DNA of 64,000 nucleotides. It comes from JAAUTS01 sp034440395 (lineage in GTDB: Bacteria; Verrucomicrobiota; Verrucomicrobiia; Methylacidiphilales; JAAUTS01). Where the stretch lies: assembly GCA_034440395.1 (NCBI GenBank), contig JAWXBW010000004.1:14108-78107 (forward strand), written 5' to 3'. Below the pieces are notes generated by a model, which made no database searches, was not told the DNA's origin, and saw only the letters and a list, made by a program, of their open reading frames with translations. A program made the translations under genes and the position numbers. Shown piece by piece: positions 9,499 to 18,886 of this stretch (position 1 is its first letter; every line of letters starts with the position of its first letter).

Positions 9499-10743
9499 AT
9501 GCCTACCTTTACCTATCAAGCCTTAGGCACAGGAGGCCGTAAGAGTAGTGGTGAAATGGAGGCACGCAGCCGTAACGAGGTTTTTCATCGCTTAGAACAA
9601 GATGGACTACAAGTCGTTTCCCTAACTCAAAAAGACGTGGATGCAGGCGATCTGATGCAAAAAAATCTTCGAGGAAAAGAAAGTGTCTCCTTGGGAAAAG
9701 CGTTTTTGAGCCGAGCGCAGATTATTGTTTTTACCGAAGAACTCAGTGACCTATTGGAAGCAGGACTTCAGCTCGAGCCTGCTTTAAAGGCCATGGAAAA
9801 GCGAACCGAACTGGGTGGGCTGAAAGACGTCGTTACCGCACTTCGGGAAAAAGTGGTCAAAGGCACCAGTTTTTCTACCTCAATACAGAGCGTCTCGGAC
9901 AGCTTTGGGGATCTTTACTGCAACCTCGTCACTGCGGGGGAGATAAGCGGCTCTTTACCTAGTATTCTTAAAAGACAAGCGGAGTATCTGAAGACCTTGG
10001 ATGACTTGCAAAGCCGCGTTATTCAATCGTTGATCTATCCTGCGTTCATCATTGGCGCGGGGATTTTGCTGATGATCGTCTTCATGACCACGCTTATCCC
10101 GCAGTTAACTAAGTTGTTATCTGAGACAGGGAAAAGCATGCCCTTCATGACGCGGATGCTGATTGGCATTAGTGATTTTGCAACGAACTACGGACTATTC
10201 GTTTTGGTTTTTGTTATTATTGTATCGCTTATCTTTTGGTATTTTATTGAGCAACCCAAAGGGCGCATCTGGTGGGATGAACAGAAGGTTAAACTACCCT
10301 TAATTGGGGGAATCATCGCCGCACGATACTATGCGCAATTCTCTCAGACTTTAGCGAACTTAGTGGGCAATGGTATTCCTTTATTAAACTCTTTGAAATT
10401 AATGCAGCCCACTACGCCTAATTTATTCTTCAGAAAACAACTTTTACGTGTTGTCGATGTCGTAGGAGAAGGCGGCAGTTTTTCGCGAGCACTCAAAGGT
10501 GTGGGACATTTCCCCCCGCTATTTATCGACATGGTTTCTGTTGGCGAACAAACGGGAGACATGGGCTTAGCTTTAGATAAAGTAGCCAGAAGGTATGATT
10601 TAGAATTGAGCCGTCGCATCCAACGGCTAACGGCCTTGATCCAGCCAGTCATCATTGTCGTCATGGCCTTAGTCGTAGGTGCTGTCGCCTACGCCATGAT
10701 CAGCGGAATTTTCGAAACCATCTCTGGGTTGAGAACAAAGTAG
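9499..10743 (+). CDS. gspF: Type II secretion inner-membrane platform protein GspF
   Basis: 414 aa polytopic membrane protein with the two-fold repeated GspF/PilC domain. An N-terminal FTYQALG...G motif is followed by FTEELSDLLEAGLQLEPALKAM (first repeat) and FSQTLANLVGNGIPLLNSL (second repeat), with hydrophobic segments near 170-200, 220-250 and 385-410. It contacts GspE and GspL in known systems. It is the last recognisable gsp gene; no prepilin peptidase (gspO) is in the window. Confidence 0.95.
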   Translation: MPTFTYQALGTGGRKSSGEMEARSRNEVFHRLEQDGLQVVSLTQKDVDAGDLMQKNLRGKESVSLGKAFLSRAQIIVFTEELSDLLEAGLQLEPALKAMEKRTELGGLKDVVTALREKVVKGTSFSTSIQSVSDSFGDLYCNLVTAGEISGSLPSILKRQAEYLKTLDDLQSRVIQSLIYPAFIIGAGILLMIVFMTTLIPQLTKLLSETGKSMPFMTRMLIGISDFATNYGLFVLVFVIIVSLIFWYFIEQPKGRIWWDEQKVKLPLIGGIIAARYYAQFSQTLANLVGNGIPLLNSLKLMQPTTPNLFFRKQLLRVVDVVGEGGSFSRALKGVGHFPPLFIDMVSVGEQTGDMGLALDKVARRYDLELSRRIQRLTALIQPVIIVVMALVVGAVAYAMISGIFETISGLRTK

Positions 10744-10847
10744 GCAATTAAGTGTGCGTTGCTAAAATTCAGCTTGTTCGACGTCAAGCCACTTTTCGCA
10801 AGAAGAGGCTTGCATCCACGCCAGACTCTGGCCTGATGAAATAATCT

Positions 10848-11315
10848 ATGACACTTTTACCCGCAGAAGGACAGGAAGAGCGGAGCTATCAAGCTGGAGA
10901 TATTATCTGTTCAGAGAATGAACGACCAGATGGCTTATACATTGTGAAGGAAGGCTTAGTGGAAGTTTTTCACAAAGTCTCAACTCAGGAAGGTATGGCT
11001 GATGTGGCACTAGGACGAATCGGGACACGCGGCATGTTCGGAGAAATGGGGATTATCGACCACCAACCGCGCAGTGCCTCCGTGCGAGCACTCGGTCCCA
11101 CGACGCTTCTCTTTATTAGTAGAGAAGCCTTTCAAAAGCATTTGGGAGAACTACAGCCTTGGGTATCTATCCTAATCAAAACATATGTCCAGCGTTTGCG
11201 CGAAAGTAACCGACGACTAGTGGAAACGGTAGAAGCCGCCGAGCTTGGTCAGCTGAAAATCAAGAACCACGAAATCATTATTAGTCATGGTGACGAATTT
11301 GTGGATGAAACTTGA
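10848..11315 (+). CDS. Cyclic nucleotide-binding domain protein
   Basis: 155 aa, essentially one Crp-type cNMP-binding jelly roll: AGDIICSENERPDGLYIV, then GTRGMFGEMGIIDHQPRSASVRA, which matches the phosphate-binding cassette (GEMG...RSASVRA), and a C-terminal helix. There is no DNA-binding helix-turn-helix after it, so it is a sensor or regulatory subunit rather than a Crp-type transcription factor. It lies 104 nt after gspF on the same strand. A perfect 9-bp inverted repeat (GAGATATTA...TAATATCTC, 11314-11332) covers its stop codon. Confidence 0.85.
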   Translation: MTLLPAEGQEERSYQAGDIICSENERPDGLYIVKEGLVEVFHKVSTQEGMADVALGRIGTRGMFGEMGIIDHQPRSASVRALGPTTLLFISREAFQKHLGELQPWVSILIKTYVQRLRESNRRLVETVEAAELGQLKIKNHEIIISHGDEFVDET

Positions 11316-11386
11316 GATATTAATAATATCTCCGCTTTACTTCTGAACTTGACGGATTTCTAGGAATCCGCATGTTATCGATCCTT

Positions 11387-11485
11387 ATGGGTCAACAATC
11401 TAATGCTGTTATCAAACGTCGCCGTCGCCTCCGCCAGTTAAGACGTAAAAAAGAAGTCGCTAAGCTAGAAAAGAAGAGCGTTTAA
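11387..11485 (+). CDS. Very small basic protein resembling the PVC signature protein
   Basis: 32 aa: MGQQSNAVIKRRRRLRQLRR and then KKEVAKLEKKSV. The MGQQSN start followed by a KRRRR block and a Lys/Arg-rich helix matches, from memory, the small nucleic-acid-binding signature protein described in Verrucomicrobia, Chlamydiae and Lentisphaerae. An in-frame ATG at 11372 would add MLSIL; the family form favours 11387. A hairpin follows 7 nt after the stop. Known: family members are short and basic. Inferred: membership here. Confidence 0.6.
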   Translation: MGQQSNAVIKRRRRLRQLRRKKEVAKLEKKSV

Positions 11486-11492
11486 CTCGCTC

Positions 11493-11520
11493 AAGGCCTG
11501 AAGTTTAGGCCTTTCTCTTC
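11493..11520 (+). terminator. Hairpin after the small PVC-like gene
   Basis: A perfect 7-bp stem AAGGCCT/AGGCCTT with a 7-nt loop, followed by a short pyrimidine run (TCTCTTC). It lies 7 nt after the stop of the small basic protein, so it plausibly ends that transcript. The T-tract is weak. Confidence 0.5.
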
Positions 11521-11650
11521 AGTTAAAGCTAAATCGCTTTGCCGGTTTTTGTCCTTCTGCGCCTGCGTATATTAGGCGGAATGAGGATACGAGCCAGTTT
11601 TATGCAACAACAGAAGATTTTTTAGCTAGGTTATTCTACTAGTGACCTTT

Positions 11651-12496
11651 ATGAGAAAACTGTCTTCGTCTTCCTATTTCACGATTTTTTTAGCGATCGT
11701 GACGGTTGTCCTTTTTGCCCCGTCTTTACTTTGGTTAGCCAAGCGGACAGCAGCTCATGAACAGTTACATCACGCCTTGTTGATTTTTGTATTTTCCGTT
11801 GCAGCTCTCATCATCGTAGAGAGGAAAAAGCTAACGGTGCAATTTTCTGTCACTAACCGATTCTATGGGTTTTTATTAGGGGCATTTGTCATTATGGCAT
11901 GCGCCTCTTTTGGAGGCTGGACTTTCTTGGTGGGCGTAGCCTTTTCCTTAGCTTTTTCTGCATGGCTGGGTTTTTTTTATGGCTCAGACATGTATCGCGT
12001 GGGTAATGCCCTAGCCTTGGCCTTTCTTTTATTTATTGGCTTAACGGAGGCTTTCCAGTGGTTCGACTGGCCTCTGCGGAGTATGGCCGGCCAGCACTCA
12101 GCTTGGGTCTTAAATCATCTAGGCTTTGAGAGTCAGCTCCACCTGAAGGCAGGCGATGTCGCCAAGCTTATTCTCGAGGTAAATCGTCGCCCCTTTGAGG
12201 TAGCTTCGGAGTGTAATGGTTATGGGTTAATCAGCAGCGCAGCAATGGTCGCCCTTCTGGTGGTAGCTTACCGTAGGATGACACTTTTTGATCGCATTCT
12301 TTGCGTGGTTGCAGCTCTTTTTCTTGGATCACTTTTTAATACACTGCGCATTTTGGTTATTGTCTTATTAGCTCCGCAGGTAGGCGACTCTTACTTCCTC
12401 ATGCACGAAATTGTGGGTAGCGTCTTTTTCTGGGGTTGCTTACTTATTGTCTGGTTTATGGTGCGAACTTTCCCAGAAAAGCGAGCGGCTGCGTAG
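11651..12496 (+). CDS. Exosortase/archaeosortase family transpeptidase (stand-alone)
   Basis: About 281 aa polytopic membrane protein with eight or so hydrophobic segments. The catalytic residues of the family are in place: Cys188 in SECNGYG, Arg233 in NTLRI and His252 in MHEIVG. Exosortases cleave C-terminal sorting signals such as PEP-CTERM and are thought to transfer the protein to a surface glycan. This copy has no EpsI-like domain and a CNG instead of CSG context, unlike the second exosortase at 13448. An in-frame GTG at 11642 is the alternative start. Subfamily not assigned. Confidence 0.85.
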   Translation: MRKLSSSSYFTIFLAIVTVVLFAPSLLWLAKRTAAHEQLHHALLIFVFSVAALIIVERKKLTVQFSVTNRFYGFLLGAFVIMACASFGGWTFLVGVAFSLAFSAWLGFFYGSDMYRVGNALALAFLLFIGLTEAFQWFDWPLRSMAGQHSAWVLNHLGFESQLHLKAGDVAKLILEVNRRPFEVASECNGYGLISSAAMVALLVVAYRRMTLFDRILCVVAALFLGSLFNTLRILVIVLLAPQVGDSYFLMHEIVGSVFFWGCLLIVWFMVRTFPEKRAAA

Positions 12497-12524
12497 CAGA
12501 GGGTAAAAGGCACTGCGGTCTTAA

Positions 12525-12809
12525 TTACATACCTCGATGAAAACCGTTTTCCATCTGTATTTCGTGCCCATCCGTATCCACAAAATGCGGTGCTTCGGGC
12601 AGAAAATGGACAGTGGCGATATCGTCTTCGGCTAATTGTAAGGAGATTTTTTCCAAATACCCCTGAGAGTTTAAGAGCATGGAATCAAAGCGGATGAGGG
12701 AGGGGGAGTCCGTATCTGCTCCAGCGTAACCAGAAAGAGAGACTTCTTCCTTTAAAATTAAGTTAACAAAAGCACCTGCTTTGATACGATTAAGAAGTTC
12801 AGGATTCAT
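12525..12809 (-). CDS. Small hypothetical protein coupled to the NUDIX gene
   Basis: 94 aa soluble, acidic protein with no membrane segment or motif I recognise. Its ATG overlaps the stop of the upstream NUDIX gene in an ATGA arrangement, so the two are co-translated. Composition and length are like a small beta-rich domain. It converges on the exosortase gene ending at 12496. Function unknown. Confidence 0.6.
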   Translation of the reverse strand: MNPELLNRIKAGAFVNLILKEEVSLSGYAGADTDSPSLIRFDSMLLNSQGYLEKISLQLAEDDIATVHFLPEAPHFVDTDGHEIQMENGFHRGM

Positions 12810-13267
12810 CAGCCTGTATGCGTTAGAGTAAAAGGCTTAAAATTATTTTGGATTCGCTTCCAGAAATATTTAGCGGAAGGTGTAGCAGAGGAGGGTAAGG
12901 ATGCCTTGTAATCCGTGTCGCTGATTTCTAAAACTCTTTTTTTATGCACAACGGGAAGCTTCTTTTTTATGAGGACATGGAATAAAATAGTGAGATTTCC
13001 TTTTTGGTGGCGGTCAAAAAAATCCATAGGAGAAGCTTGCGTAATCACTAAACCAGTTTCTTCTAACACTTCGCGGCAGAGAGCACTGAAAAGAGATTCA
13101 TTCCGGCGCACTTTACCGCCTGGTAGGGCCCAAAGTTTTTTTCCTGCGGTTTGTCTAACCATGAGAATGTGACCATGAGAGTCCTCAATCCAAGCCATGA
13201 CGGAAACATCTTTTGCTTGGCTACGTGGAATGGATTTCTTCTTTGTGACAATCTTGTCCATAATCAT
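12809..13267 (-). CDS. NUDIX hydrolase
   Basis: About 152 aa. The complete Nudix box runs from Gly51 to Val74: G-x5-E57-x7-R65-E66-V-L-E69-E70-T-G72-L, the Mg-binding catalytic helix. The flanks VSVMAWIEDSHGHILMVRQ and KLWALPGGK are typical. It would hydrolyse a nucleoside diphosphate derivative; the substrate cannot be told. The frame stays open upstream to 13465, across the divergent exosortase start, but that extension looks non-coding; ATGs at 13267 or 13261 are the likely starts, without a clear ribosome-binding site. Confidence 0.85.
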   Translation of the reverse strand: MIMDKIVTKKKSIPRSQAKDVSVMAWIEDSHGHILMVRQTAGKKLWALPGGKVRRNESLFSALCREVLEETGLVITQASPMDFFDRHQKGNLTILFHVLIKKKLPVVHKKRVLEISDTDYKASLPSSATPSAKYFWKRIQNNFKPFTLTHTG

Positions 13268-13447
13268 AAAGTATCTAGGCGGCTTGTTAGTACAATAATA
13301 ATTTTCTACAAGCGGGGGGTGTGAGGCACTATCTTCCTGTTTTTGAGTTAAAAAGGTGCGCAAGGCAGTATTTAGGCCAGAGCTAGGTAATCGTGCGGTG
13401 GATATGCCTTGTTGTGCCATGGGGTTCTGTGGGCTATAATTTGATGG

Positions 13448-15034
13448 ATGGTTCCGTTGCAACAACAGACGTGGGTAAAGGGGGTTAAGTCACTTTGGGG
13501 AAACTCAGCCCTCGTGGTGGGATTCGGTTTGTTGGTTTTATGGTTACTTTTATTTAACCAGTTACGAGTAGAGTGGTCGATTAATCCACAATATAGCTAC
13601 GGCTGGTTGATGCCGCTTCTAGGTTTTTATTTACTAGTCCGTCGCTGGGAGGACAGGCCAGAGCCGAGTGAGTTGAGGGCTAAAGGTGCGGTGGTGCTGA
13701 CGCAAGGCTGTCTGCTGGGAGCGTGTTTCTTATTATTACCAGGACGGTTACTGCAAGAGGCAAATCCCGATTGGCGCTTGGTTAGTTGGTTTTTAGCGGG
13801 TTGTGTGGTCGTGATTACGCTGGGGACACTTTATTTAACTGGAGGCAAAAGGTGGCTTGTGCATTTTAGTTTCCCCTTTCTTTTTATGTTATTAGCTGTG
13901 CCGTGGCCCACGGTGCAGGAACAGGCGGTGGTGCAGTGGATGATGCAGGTGGTGACACGTGTCAGTGTGGAGGCTCTGAATTGGTGCGGTTTATTTGCAA
14001 CGCAGCAGGGTAATTTGATTAATTTACCAAACGGCGTGGTCGGAGTGGACGAGGCGTGTAGTGGGGTGCGATCGTTTCAATCTACGCTCATGGCTTCCTT
14101 ATTTATAGGTGAACTTTTAAAATTAACTGCAAGCCGTAGGGTGCTACTTCTAGTATTTAGTTTGGTGCTGAGTTTTTTCTTAAATAGCTTGCGAGCTTTT
14201 ACACTAGCTTTTTTACATGCCGAGCAAGGGGCGGAATTATTGCAGCGTTTACATGATCCAGCAGGCTACACCATTTTACTTATTTCTTTTGGGTGTTTGC
14301 TTGCTTTGGGGTGGAAGCTGGCGCCAACAGCGGCATCGGCAAAGGAGGCAGCCACGGAGGCTTCAGGAAGTGAGCGCAAGCAGTTTAAGTTGCTAGCGCC
14401 ACGAAGGCTTTGGTTCGTCGTATTGGGATGGCTTGTCTTAAGTGAGGTGACGACAGAATTGTGGTATGGGAGTCACGAGCGAAAATGGGAGCAGAAGGTG
14501 GCGTGGGAATTAACTTGGCCAGAGGTTTCGGAGAATTTTGACTTTAGGGTTATTCCGGAAAATGTGCAAAGGATTCTGCGCTACAGCGAGGGTCGCCAAG
14601 GGGTCATCAAAAAAGGTGCAGGTATGGAGTGGAGTATTTTTGAATTTGTTTGGAAGCCAGGCCGGGTCTCCGCTCAGTTAGCACGGAGCCACTCCCCCGA
14701 GGTTTGTATGCCGGCAGCGGGGGCGCAGCTGGTGGCGCAGAAGGAGCAAGAGTTGTGGGAGGTTGGCTCGTTGAAGTTGCCTGTACAACGCTATACTTTC
14801 AAGTTGGGGAGCAGGGTGTGGCAGGTGTATTACATCGTGTGGGAGGATCGAGCGGAAAGGGAGATTTTAGAGAGACCGACGGATTTTTATCGCTATGACA
14901 CACGTTTCGAGGCGGTGTGGGCGGGGCGGCGTCACCTCGGGCAGCGTGTGGTGCAAGTGATAACGAGCGGAGGCGGCGAGGAAAATGCGGAGCTAGTGCG
15001 AGCCTATTTAGGCACTCACATCGTTGTAAAATAG
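13448..15034 (+). CDS. Exosortase fused to a C-terminal EpsI-like domain
   Basis: 528 aa. Residues 1-300 form a polytopic exosortase: the YSYGWLMPLLGFYLLVRRW signature at the start, catalytic Cys204 in DEACSGVRS, Arg249 in NSLRAF and His269 in LHDPAGY. From about residue 320 there is one more membrane segment, then an EpsI-like periplasmic domain with H415-SPEVC420. EpsI partners are encoded with exopolysaccharide/exosortase loci; fusion is seen in some lineages. A PEP-CTERM protein encoded at 20160 is a likely substrate. Divergent from the NUDIX gene. Confidence 0.9.
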   Translation: MVPLQQQTWVKGVKSLWGNSALVVGFGLLVLWLLLFNQLRVEWSINPQYSYGWLMPLLGFYLLVRRWEDRPEPSELRAKGAVVLTQGCLLGACFLLLPGRLLQEANPDWRLVSWFLAGCVVVITLGTLYLTGGKRWLVHFSFPFLFMLLAVPWPTVQEQAVVQWMMQVVTRVSVEALNWCGLFATQQGNLINLPNGVVGVDEACSGVRSFQSTLMASLFIGELLKLTASRRVLLLVFSLVLSFFLNSLRAFTLAFLHAEQGAELLQRLHDPAGYTILLISFGCLLALGWKLAPTAASAKEAATEASGSERKQFKLLAPRRLWFVVLGWLVLSEVTTELWYGSHERKWEQKVAWELTWPEVSENFDFRVIPENVQRILRYSEGRQGVIKKGAGMEWSIFEFVWKPGRVSAQLARSHSPEVCMPAAGAQLVAQKEQELWEVGSLKLPVQRYTFKLGSRVWQVYYIVWEDRAEREILERPTDFYRYDTRFEAVWAGRRHLGQRVVQVITSGGGEENAELVRAYLGTHIVVK

Positions 15035-15122
15035 TGCATGTTTATCAATTAATTAAAAACTACCAATTTAGACGTAAGAGTTCCTGTATTGCTAAGCTTC
15101 TCGAGTTCATGCAAGTTTAGGC

Positions 15123-15881
15123 ATGGCCTCTAAGCTAGCGGATCTCGTCAATTACACCGAAAAGTTGCTTGTTCATAAAGATTTTCCTGATTACTCAGGA
15201 GCCTTGAACGGACTCCAGATAGAAAATGATGGCACCCTCACTCGTATCGCCGCCGCTGTAGATGCTAACCTCCTCAGCATCGGTGAGGCCGTCGCCGCTG
15301 GGGCAGACTTACTTGTTGTCCATCACGGCATCGCTTGGACTCCCCTTTATCCTATCACGGGTCTGCGCTATCAATGGTTAAGTTTAGCCTTAGAAAATAA
15401 TTTGGCCATCTACAGCTCGCACCTCCCGCTGGACGCCCATCCTTCCCTCGGAAACAATGTTCTTCTGGCTCAAGCCCTCGGTCTTAGCAAAACGAAACCC
15501 TTCTTCCTAGAAAAAGGCATCCATCTGGGACGCCAAGCCTCCGTAAAAATGGATCGGGAAAATCTTCTCCAACGCATGCAAAAAGCTACAGGAACTAAAC
15601 CCCTTCTCCTACCTTTCGGCCCGAAAAATGTGAAGCGAATCGGCATCGTCACAGGCGGCGCAGGCAATCATCTCGCCCAAGCCGCTGCGGAAGGAGTTGA
15701 TACTTTTATCACGGGTGAAGGCAATCATTGGACTTTTACTGTAGCTCAAGAACTAGAGATTAACGTGATCTATGGTGGTCACTACGCCACGGAAACCTTT
15801 GGAGTCAAAGCTCTAGCCGAGCATCTCGGTAAAAAATTCAAACTACCATGGTCATTCATCGATATGCCCAGTGGCCTTTAA
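15123..15881 (+). CDS. Nif3-like dinuclear metal centre protein
   Basis: 252 aa protein of the Nif3/YbgI (DUF34) family, which forms toroidal hexamers with two metals per subunit. Visible features are FPDYSGALNGLQIEN near the start, the metal-binding LLVVHHGIAW (His67, His68), SSHLPLDAHP, and the C-terminal TGEGNHWTF and YGGHYATETFG. Length matches the family. The family function is still debated (GTP cyclohydrolase I type 2 is only a database name). The ATG at 15123 follows the exosortase by 88 nt. Confidence 0.9.
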   Translation: MASKLADLVNYTEKLLVHKDFPDYSGALNGLQIENDGTLTRIAAAVDANLLSIGEAVAAGADLLVVHHGIAWTPLYPITGLRYQWLSLALENNLAIYSSHLPLDAHPSLGNNVLLAQALGLSKTKPFFLEKGIHLGRQASVKMDRENLLQRMQKATGTKPLLLPFGPKNVKRIGIVTGGAGNHLAQAAAEGVDTFITGEGNHWTFTVAQELEINVIYGGHYATETFGVKALAEHLGKKFKLPWSFIDMPSGL

Positions 15882-16067
15882 ATCATTGATCCTGAAAAAG
15901 GAAGATGAAAATTAGTCATAATAATCACGAACCCCTCCGTCCGCCCTACTCCGTTCCCCTTTGCGTGAGAAACTCCCCGCCTTTCTCTCCATGTCTTCTC
16001 TGACTAGCTGATCTCAAAATATTCACATCTTAGGCACCATCTTTCATTTACCTATCTAATTTATTAT

Positions 16068-17570
16068 TTAATCTGTCATCCAACTAATTTTGGTTTTTAG
16101 ATGATTGATATACGCCTCGTCTTCCGTCCCTTTTCCCGTGGCCGACTTCATTAACTCCTGCGGCGTGTAGCGTTGTCCCTGCTCATGAACATGGGTTCTT
16201 AACCACTGGAGCAGTGGGTGGTATTGCCCGCGCTTTAAAGAGTGCTGTAAGCCCACAACATCCCTATCTGCCCGAGCAAAAAGCTGTGCCGCATTTAAGC
16301 TCCCTAATGTGTAAGTCGCAAAATATCCAAAACTACCCATGCTCCAATGCACATCTTGTAAACAGCCTCGGGCATCATCTGGCACCGAAAGTCCTAGCAT
16401 AGCCTGAAACCGCTCATTCCAGGCCGTTGGTATGTCTTCCACTTCTAAGCGACCCTCAAATAAATCAACTTCCAATATAAACCTTAAAATGACATGCAGA
16501 TCATACGTTACCTCATCAGCCTCCACCCGTATAAACGAACGCCGCACATGATTGACATAACGCGCAATCATAAGTGGACTGCTCCGCTTTAACTGAGGGA
16601 AGCAACGGCAGGCCTCGTCAAACCAAAACTCCCAGAAATCTAAGCGGCGACATACTTGATTCTCCCACAGCCGCGATTGTGATTCATGTATGCCTAATGA
16701 AATCGCTTCCCCCATCGGCGTGCCGTAATGTTCTGGCCGCAGCCCCTGCTCATACAAGCCATGTCCGGTTTCATGAATAATTCCATAAAGCGAATTAGTG
16801 AAATCGGCCTCACTGTAACGCGTCGTCAGCCGCACGTCATGTCGCCCATTTGTTGTGCAGAAGGGATGTGCCGTGGTATCGATCCGACCCGCATCAAAGT
16901 TAAAACCCAGAGCCTCCGCCACACGGCGATTAAAGCGTTGCTGCTGCTCCACAGGATAAGGACCGGGAGGTAATGACGGATCCTTAGCCCCGTTCGGTTT
17001 GCGTGATTCCAATAAAGCCGTGATCTGCGGAGCCAATTTCTGAAATAGCGTTTTAATTTGGCCCGTCTCTGCGCCTGTTTCGTAACCTTCAAGTAGCGCA
17101 TTGTAAGGTGAGCCTTCATAACCCCAGCGCTCCGCCATTTCCCGGTTAATTTCCACAATCCGTTTTAAGCTCGGCTTGAAAAGAGTAAAGTCAGCCTTCT
17201 GTCTGGCCTGCACCCACGCCTCATGGCCAAGGGAAGTCTCACGTTTTAATCTCTCCACCAGTTCTGCGGGTAACCTCGTGGCACGGTCATAGGATTTACG
17301 CCATTGTCGGATGTTCACCGCTTCCACACCCGCAGCATCCCAGCATCCATCTTCACATTCCGCAATCCATCGGCCTACCTCTGGTGCCGTCCAGAGGCGA
17401 TGACCTAATCCCGCCAAGTAGGCACTCTGATCCGCCCGAAAAGGTGCGGCGGCCACAGGCATGTAGGTCTGCATATCCCATTCTAATAAATTATTGGTGC
17501 TACCGATCAACGTGCAGTCATGATTGCGTTGGGTCAGGGTTTTATAAGAGTCTAACAATTTTGTAGTCAT
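16068..17570 (-). CDS. Carboxypeptidase Taq (peptidase family M32)
   Basis: 500 aa cytosolic zinc carboxypeptidase. The HExxH zinc site is H266-E-T-G-H270 (IIHETGHGLYEQGL), with a third ligand glutamate downstream in GIHESQSRLWEN. Family strings EWDMQTYMP and RLTTRYSEADF are present. Length equals the M32 norm. The ATG at 17570 overlaps the stop of the upstream MFS gene (ATGA), which fixes the start although the frame stays open to 17669. Third gene of an OmpA-MFS-M32 operon. Confidence 0.92.
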   Translation of the reverse strand: MTTKLLDSYKTLTQRNHDCTLIGSTNNLLEWDMQTYMPVAAAPFRADQSAYLAGLGHRLWTAPEVGRWIAECEDGCWDAAGVEAVNIRQWRKSYDRATRLPAELVERLKRETSLGHEAWVQARQKADFTLFKPSLKRIVEINREMAERWGYEGSPYNALLEGYETGAETGQIKTLFQKLAPQITALLESRKPNGAKDPSLPPGPYPVEQQQRFNRRVAEALGFNFDAGRIDTTAHPFCTTNGRHDVRLTTRYSEADFTNSLYGIIHETGHGLYEQGLRPEHYGTPMGEAISLGIHESQSRLWENQVCRRLDFWEFWFDEACRCFPQLKRSSPLMIARYVNHVRRSFIRVEADEVTYDLHVILRFILEVDLFEGRLEVEDIPTAWNERFQAMLGLSVPDDARGCLQDVHWSMGSFGYFATYTLGSLNAAQLFARADRDVVGLQHSLKRGQYHPLLQWLRTHVHEQGQRYTPQELMKSATGKGTEDEAYINHLKTKISWMTD

Positions 17571-18883
17571 AGCGAAGAGGGCGAGGGCGAGCGCAGCCAT
17601 AGTGCTCGACGCCACGGCCAAGCGCAAAGTAAAAGAAGACCTAGTATGCCCGCAAAATACCAAGGCCATAACCGGATTGATTCCGCATAGGCCGCATTTT
17701 TATCTATCTCACCAAGATGTCCTACATAGGCAGCATAACTCAACCCGATTAATCCGTAACCCAAGTTCATGGCTAAACCCTTGAAACTTAAAATCGTGGC
17801 ACGGTGTCCCGAATCAATGGCTGCATTCAAATAATGGCTAGAAAAATACCCTAAGAAAAACATGCCTGCACTGGTCGTTAATGAAAAAATTAAACCGAAG
17901 TAGGGGATCCCGAGCGACAGCCCCAAAAGAGAGAGAAACAGATACAAAGCCAACGCAGAAAGATTCCACGGCCAAGATCGTTTCTTTACTAAAGCCATAG
18001 CAACTTTAGGCGCAAACAAACCGAGCACAGCAAAAGCGGCACTAAATAAACCAAACCACCCTTCAGGAATTTGGATTAAGCGCAGGTATTGGCTGCCTAA
18101 AGTTAAATGCAAACGAACGATGCTATCACAAACGACAAGAAAAATTAAAAAGAACCAGATAGTCGGACGTTGAATTATCCAGAGCCCCGCCTCCCTCATG
18201 GAGCGCCAAGCTGCCAAAAATTTAAACTCACTGCGTGGGTAACTACCCGGTGGTTCCCTCATCTGAAACGAAACTACACAAGCACCGCAAGCCATGAAGA
18301 GGGTAAGATAGACAGGGAAACGAAGGCACTCCTGTTTCGTAAATGACCAGTTTAAGTTAACGAGATCAGTAAAACGATTCAGCAGGCTAGCGTCGTAAAC
18401 AACGGCACCGCAGAGCATGGCAAAGACGAAGGCCAAGGATTGGCGTTTCATCAAAACAGCAAGCACATCAGGCCACTCTTTCTCGCGGCCTATCACTTTC
18501 AAGGAATCATATGCCAGAGCTTCGTCCGCTCCACTGGCCGTAGCCTCCGCCGCGCCACTTAAAACACGATTTAAAATTAAAACCCAAAAAACAAAGACCC
18601 CATTTCCCAAGGGAACAAAGGCCAATAAGCACAGTTCTACCACCATAAGAATCGCAGATGCTATCACCATCTTCCGCCGTCCGATACAATCAGCCAGAGC
18701 CCCAGAAGGCACTTCTAAGAGAACAATGGCCGCTGCCCATGCCACGTTAAGTAGGGCAAATTGTTCTAAAGTCATTCCATAATCAAGAAATAGAATAGCA
18801 AAAACTGGATAATAAAAACGACAGTTAAAAAAGATGCGAAACCAAATAAACAAGCGAATGTTAAGGGGGAAGGGCGACTGCAT
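17567..18883 (-). CDS. MFS transporter
   Basis: 438 aa with about twelve hydrophobic segments. The loop 2-3 major-facilitator motif appears as EVPSGALADCIGRRKMV. Hydrophilic central loop near residues 200-220. The substrate cannot be judged. It starts 3 nt after the upstream OmpA gene and overlaps the downstream M32 gene by 4 nt, so the three form a tight operon. Confidence 0.85.
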   Translation of the reverse strand: MQSPFPLNIRLFIWFRIFFNCRFYYPVFAILFLDYGMTLEQFALLNVAWAAAIVLLEVPSGALADCIGRRKMVIASAILMVVELCLLAFVPLGNGVFVFWVLILNRVLSGAAEATASGADEALAYDSLKVIGREKEWPDVLAVLMKRQSLAFVFAMLCGAVVYDASLLNRFTDLVNLNWSFTKQECLRFPVYLTLFMACGACVVSFQMREPPGSYPRSEFKFLAAWRSMREAGLWIIQRPTIWFFLIFLVVCDSIVRLHLTLGSQYLRLIQIPEGWFGLFSAAFAVLGLFAPKVAMALVKKRSWPWNLSALALYLFLSLLGLSLGIPYFGLIFSLTTSAGMFFLGYFSSHYLNAAIDSGHRATILSFKGLAMNLGYGLIGLSYAAYVGHLGEIDKNAAYAESIRLWPWYFAGILGLLLLCAWPWRRALWLRSPSPSSL

Positions 18884-18886
18884 TAA

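Noticed and set aside
13268..13465. N-terminal extension of the NUDIX protein
   Set aside because: It would overlap the start of the divergent exosortase gene and its sequence is unlike any NUDIX N-terminus.
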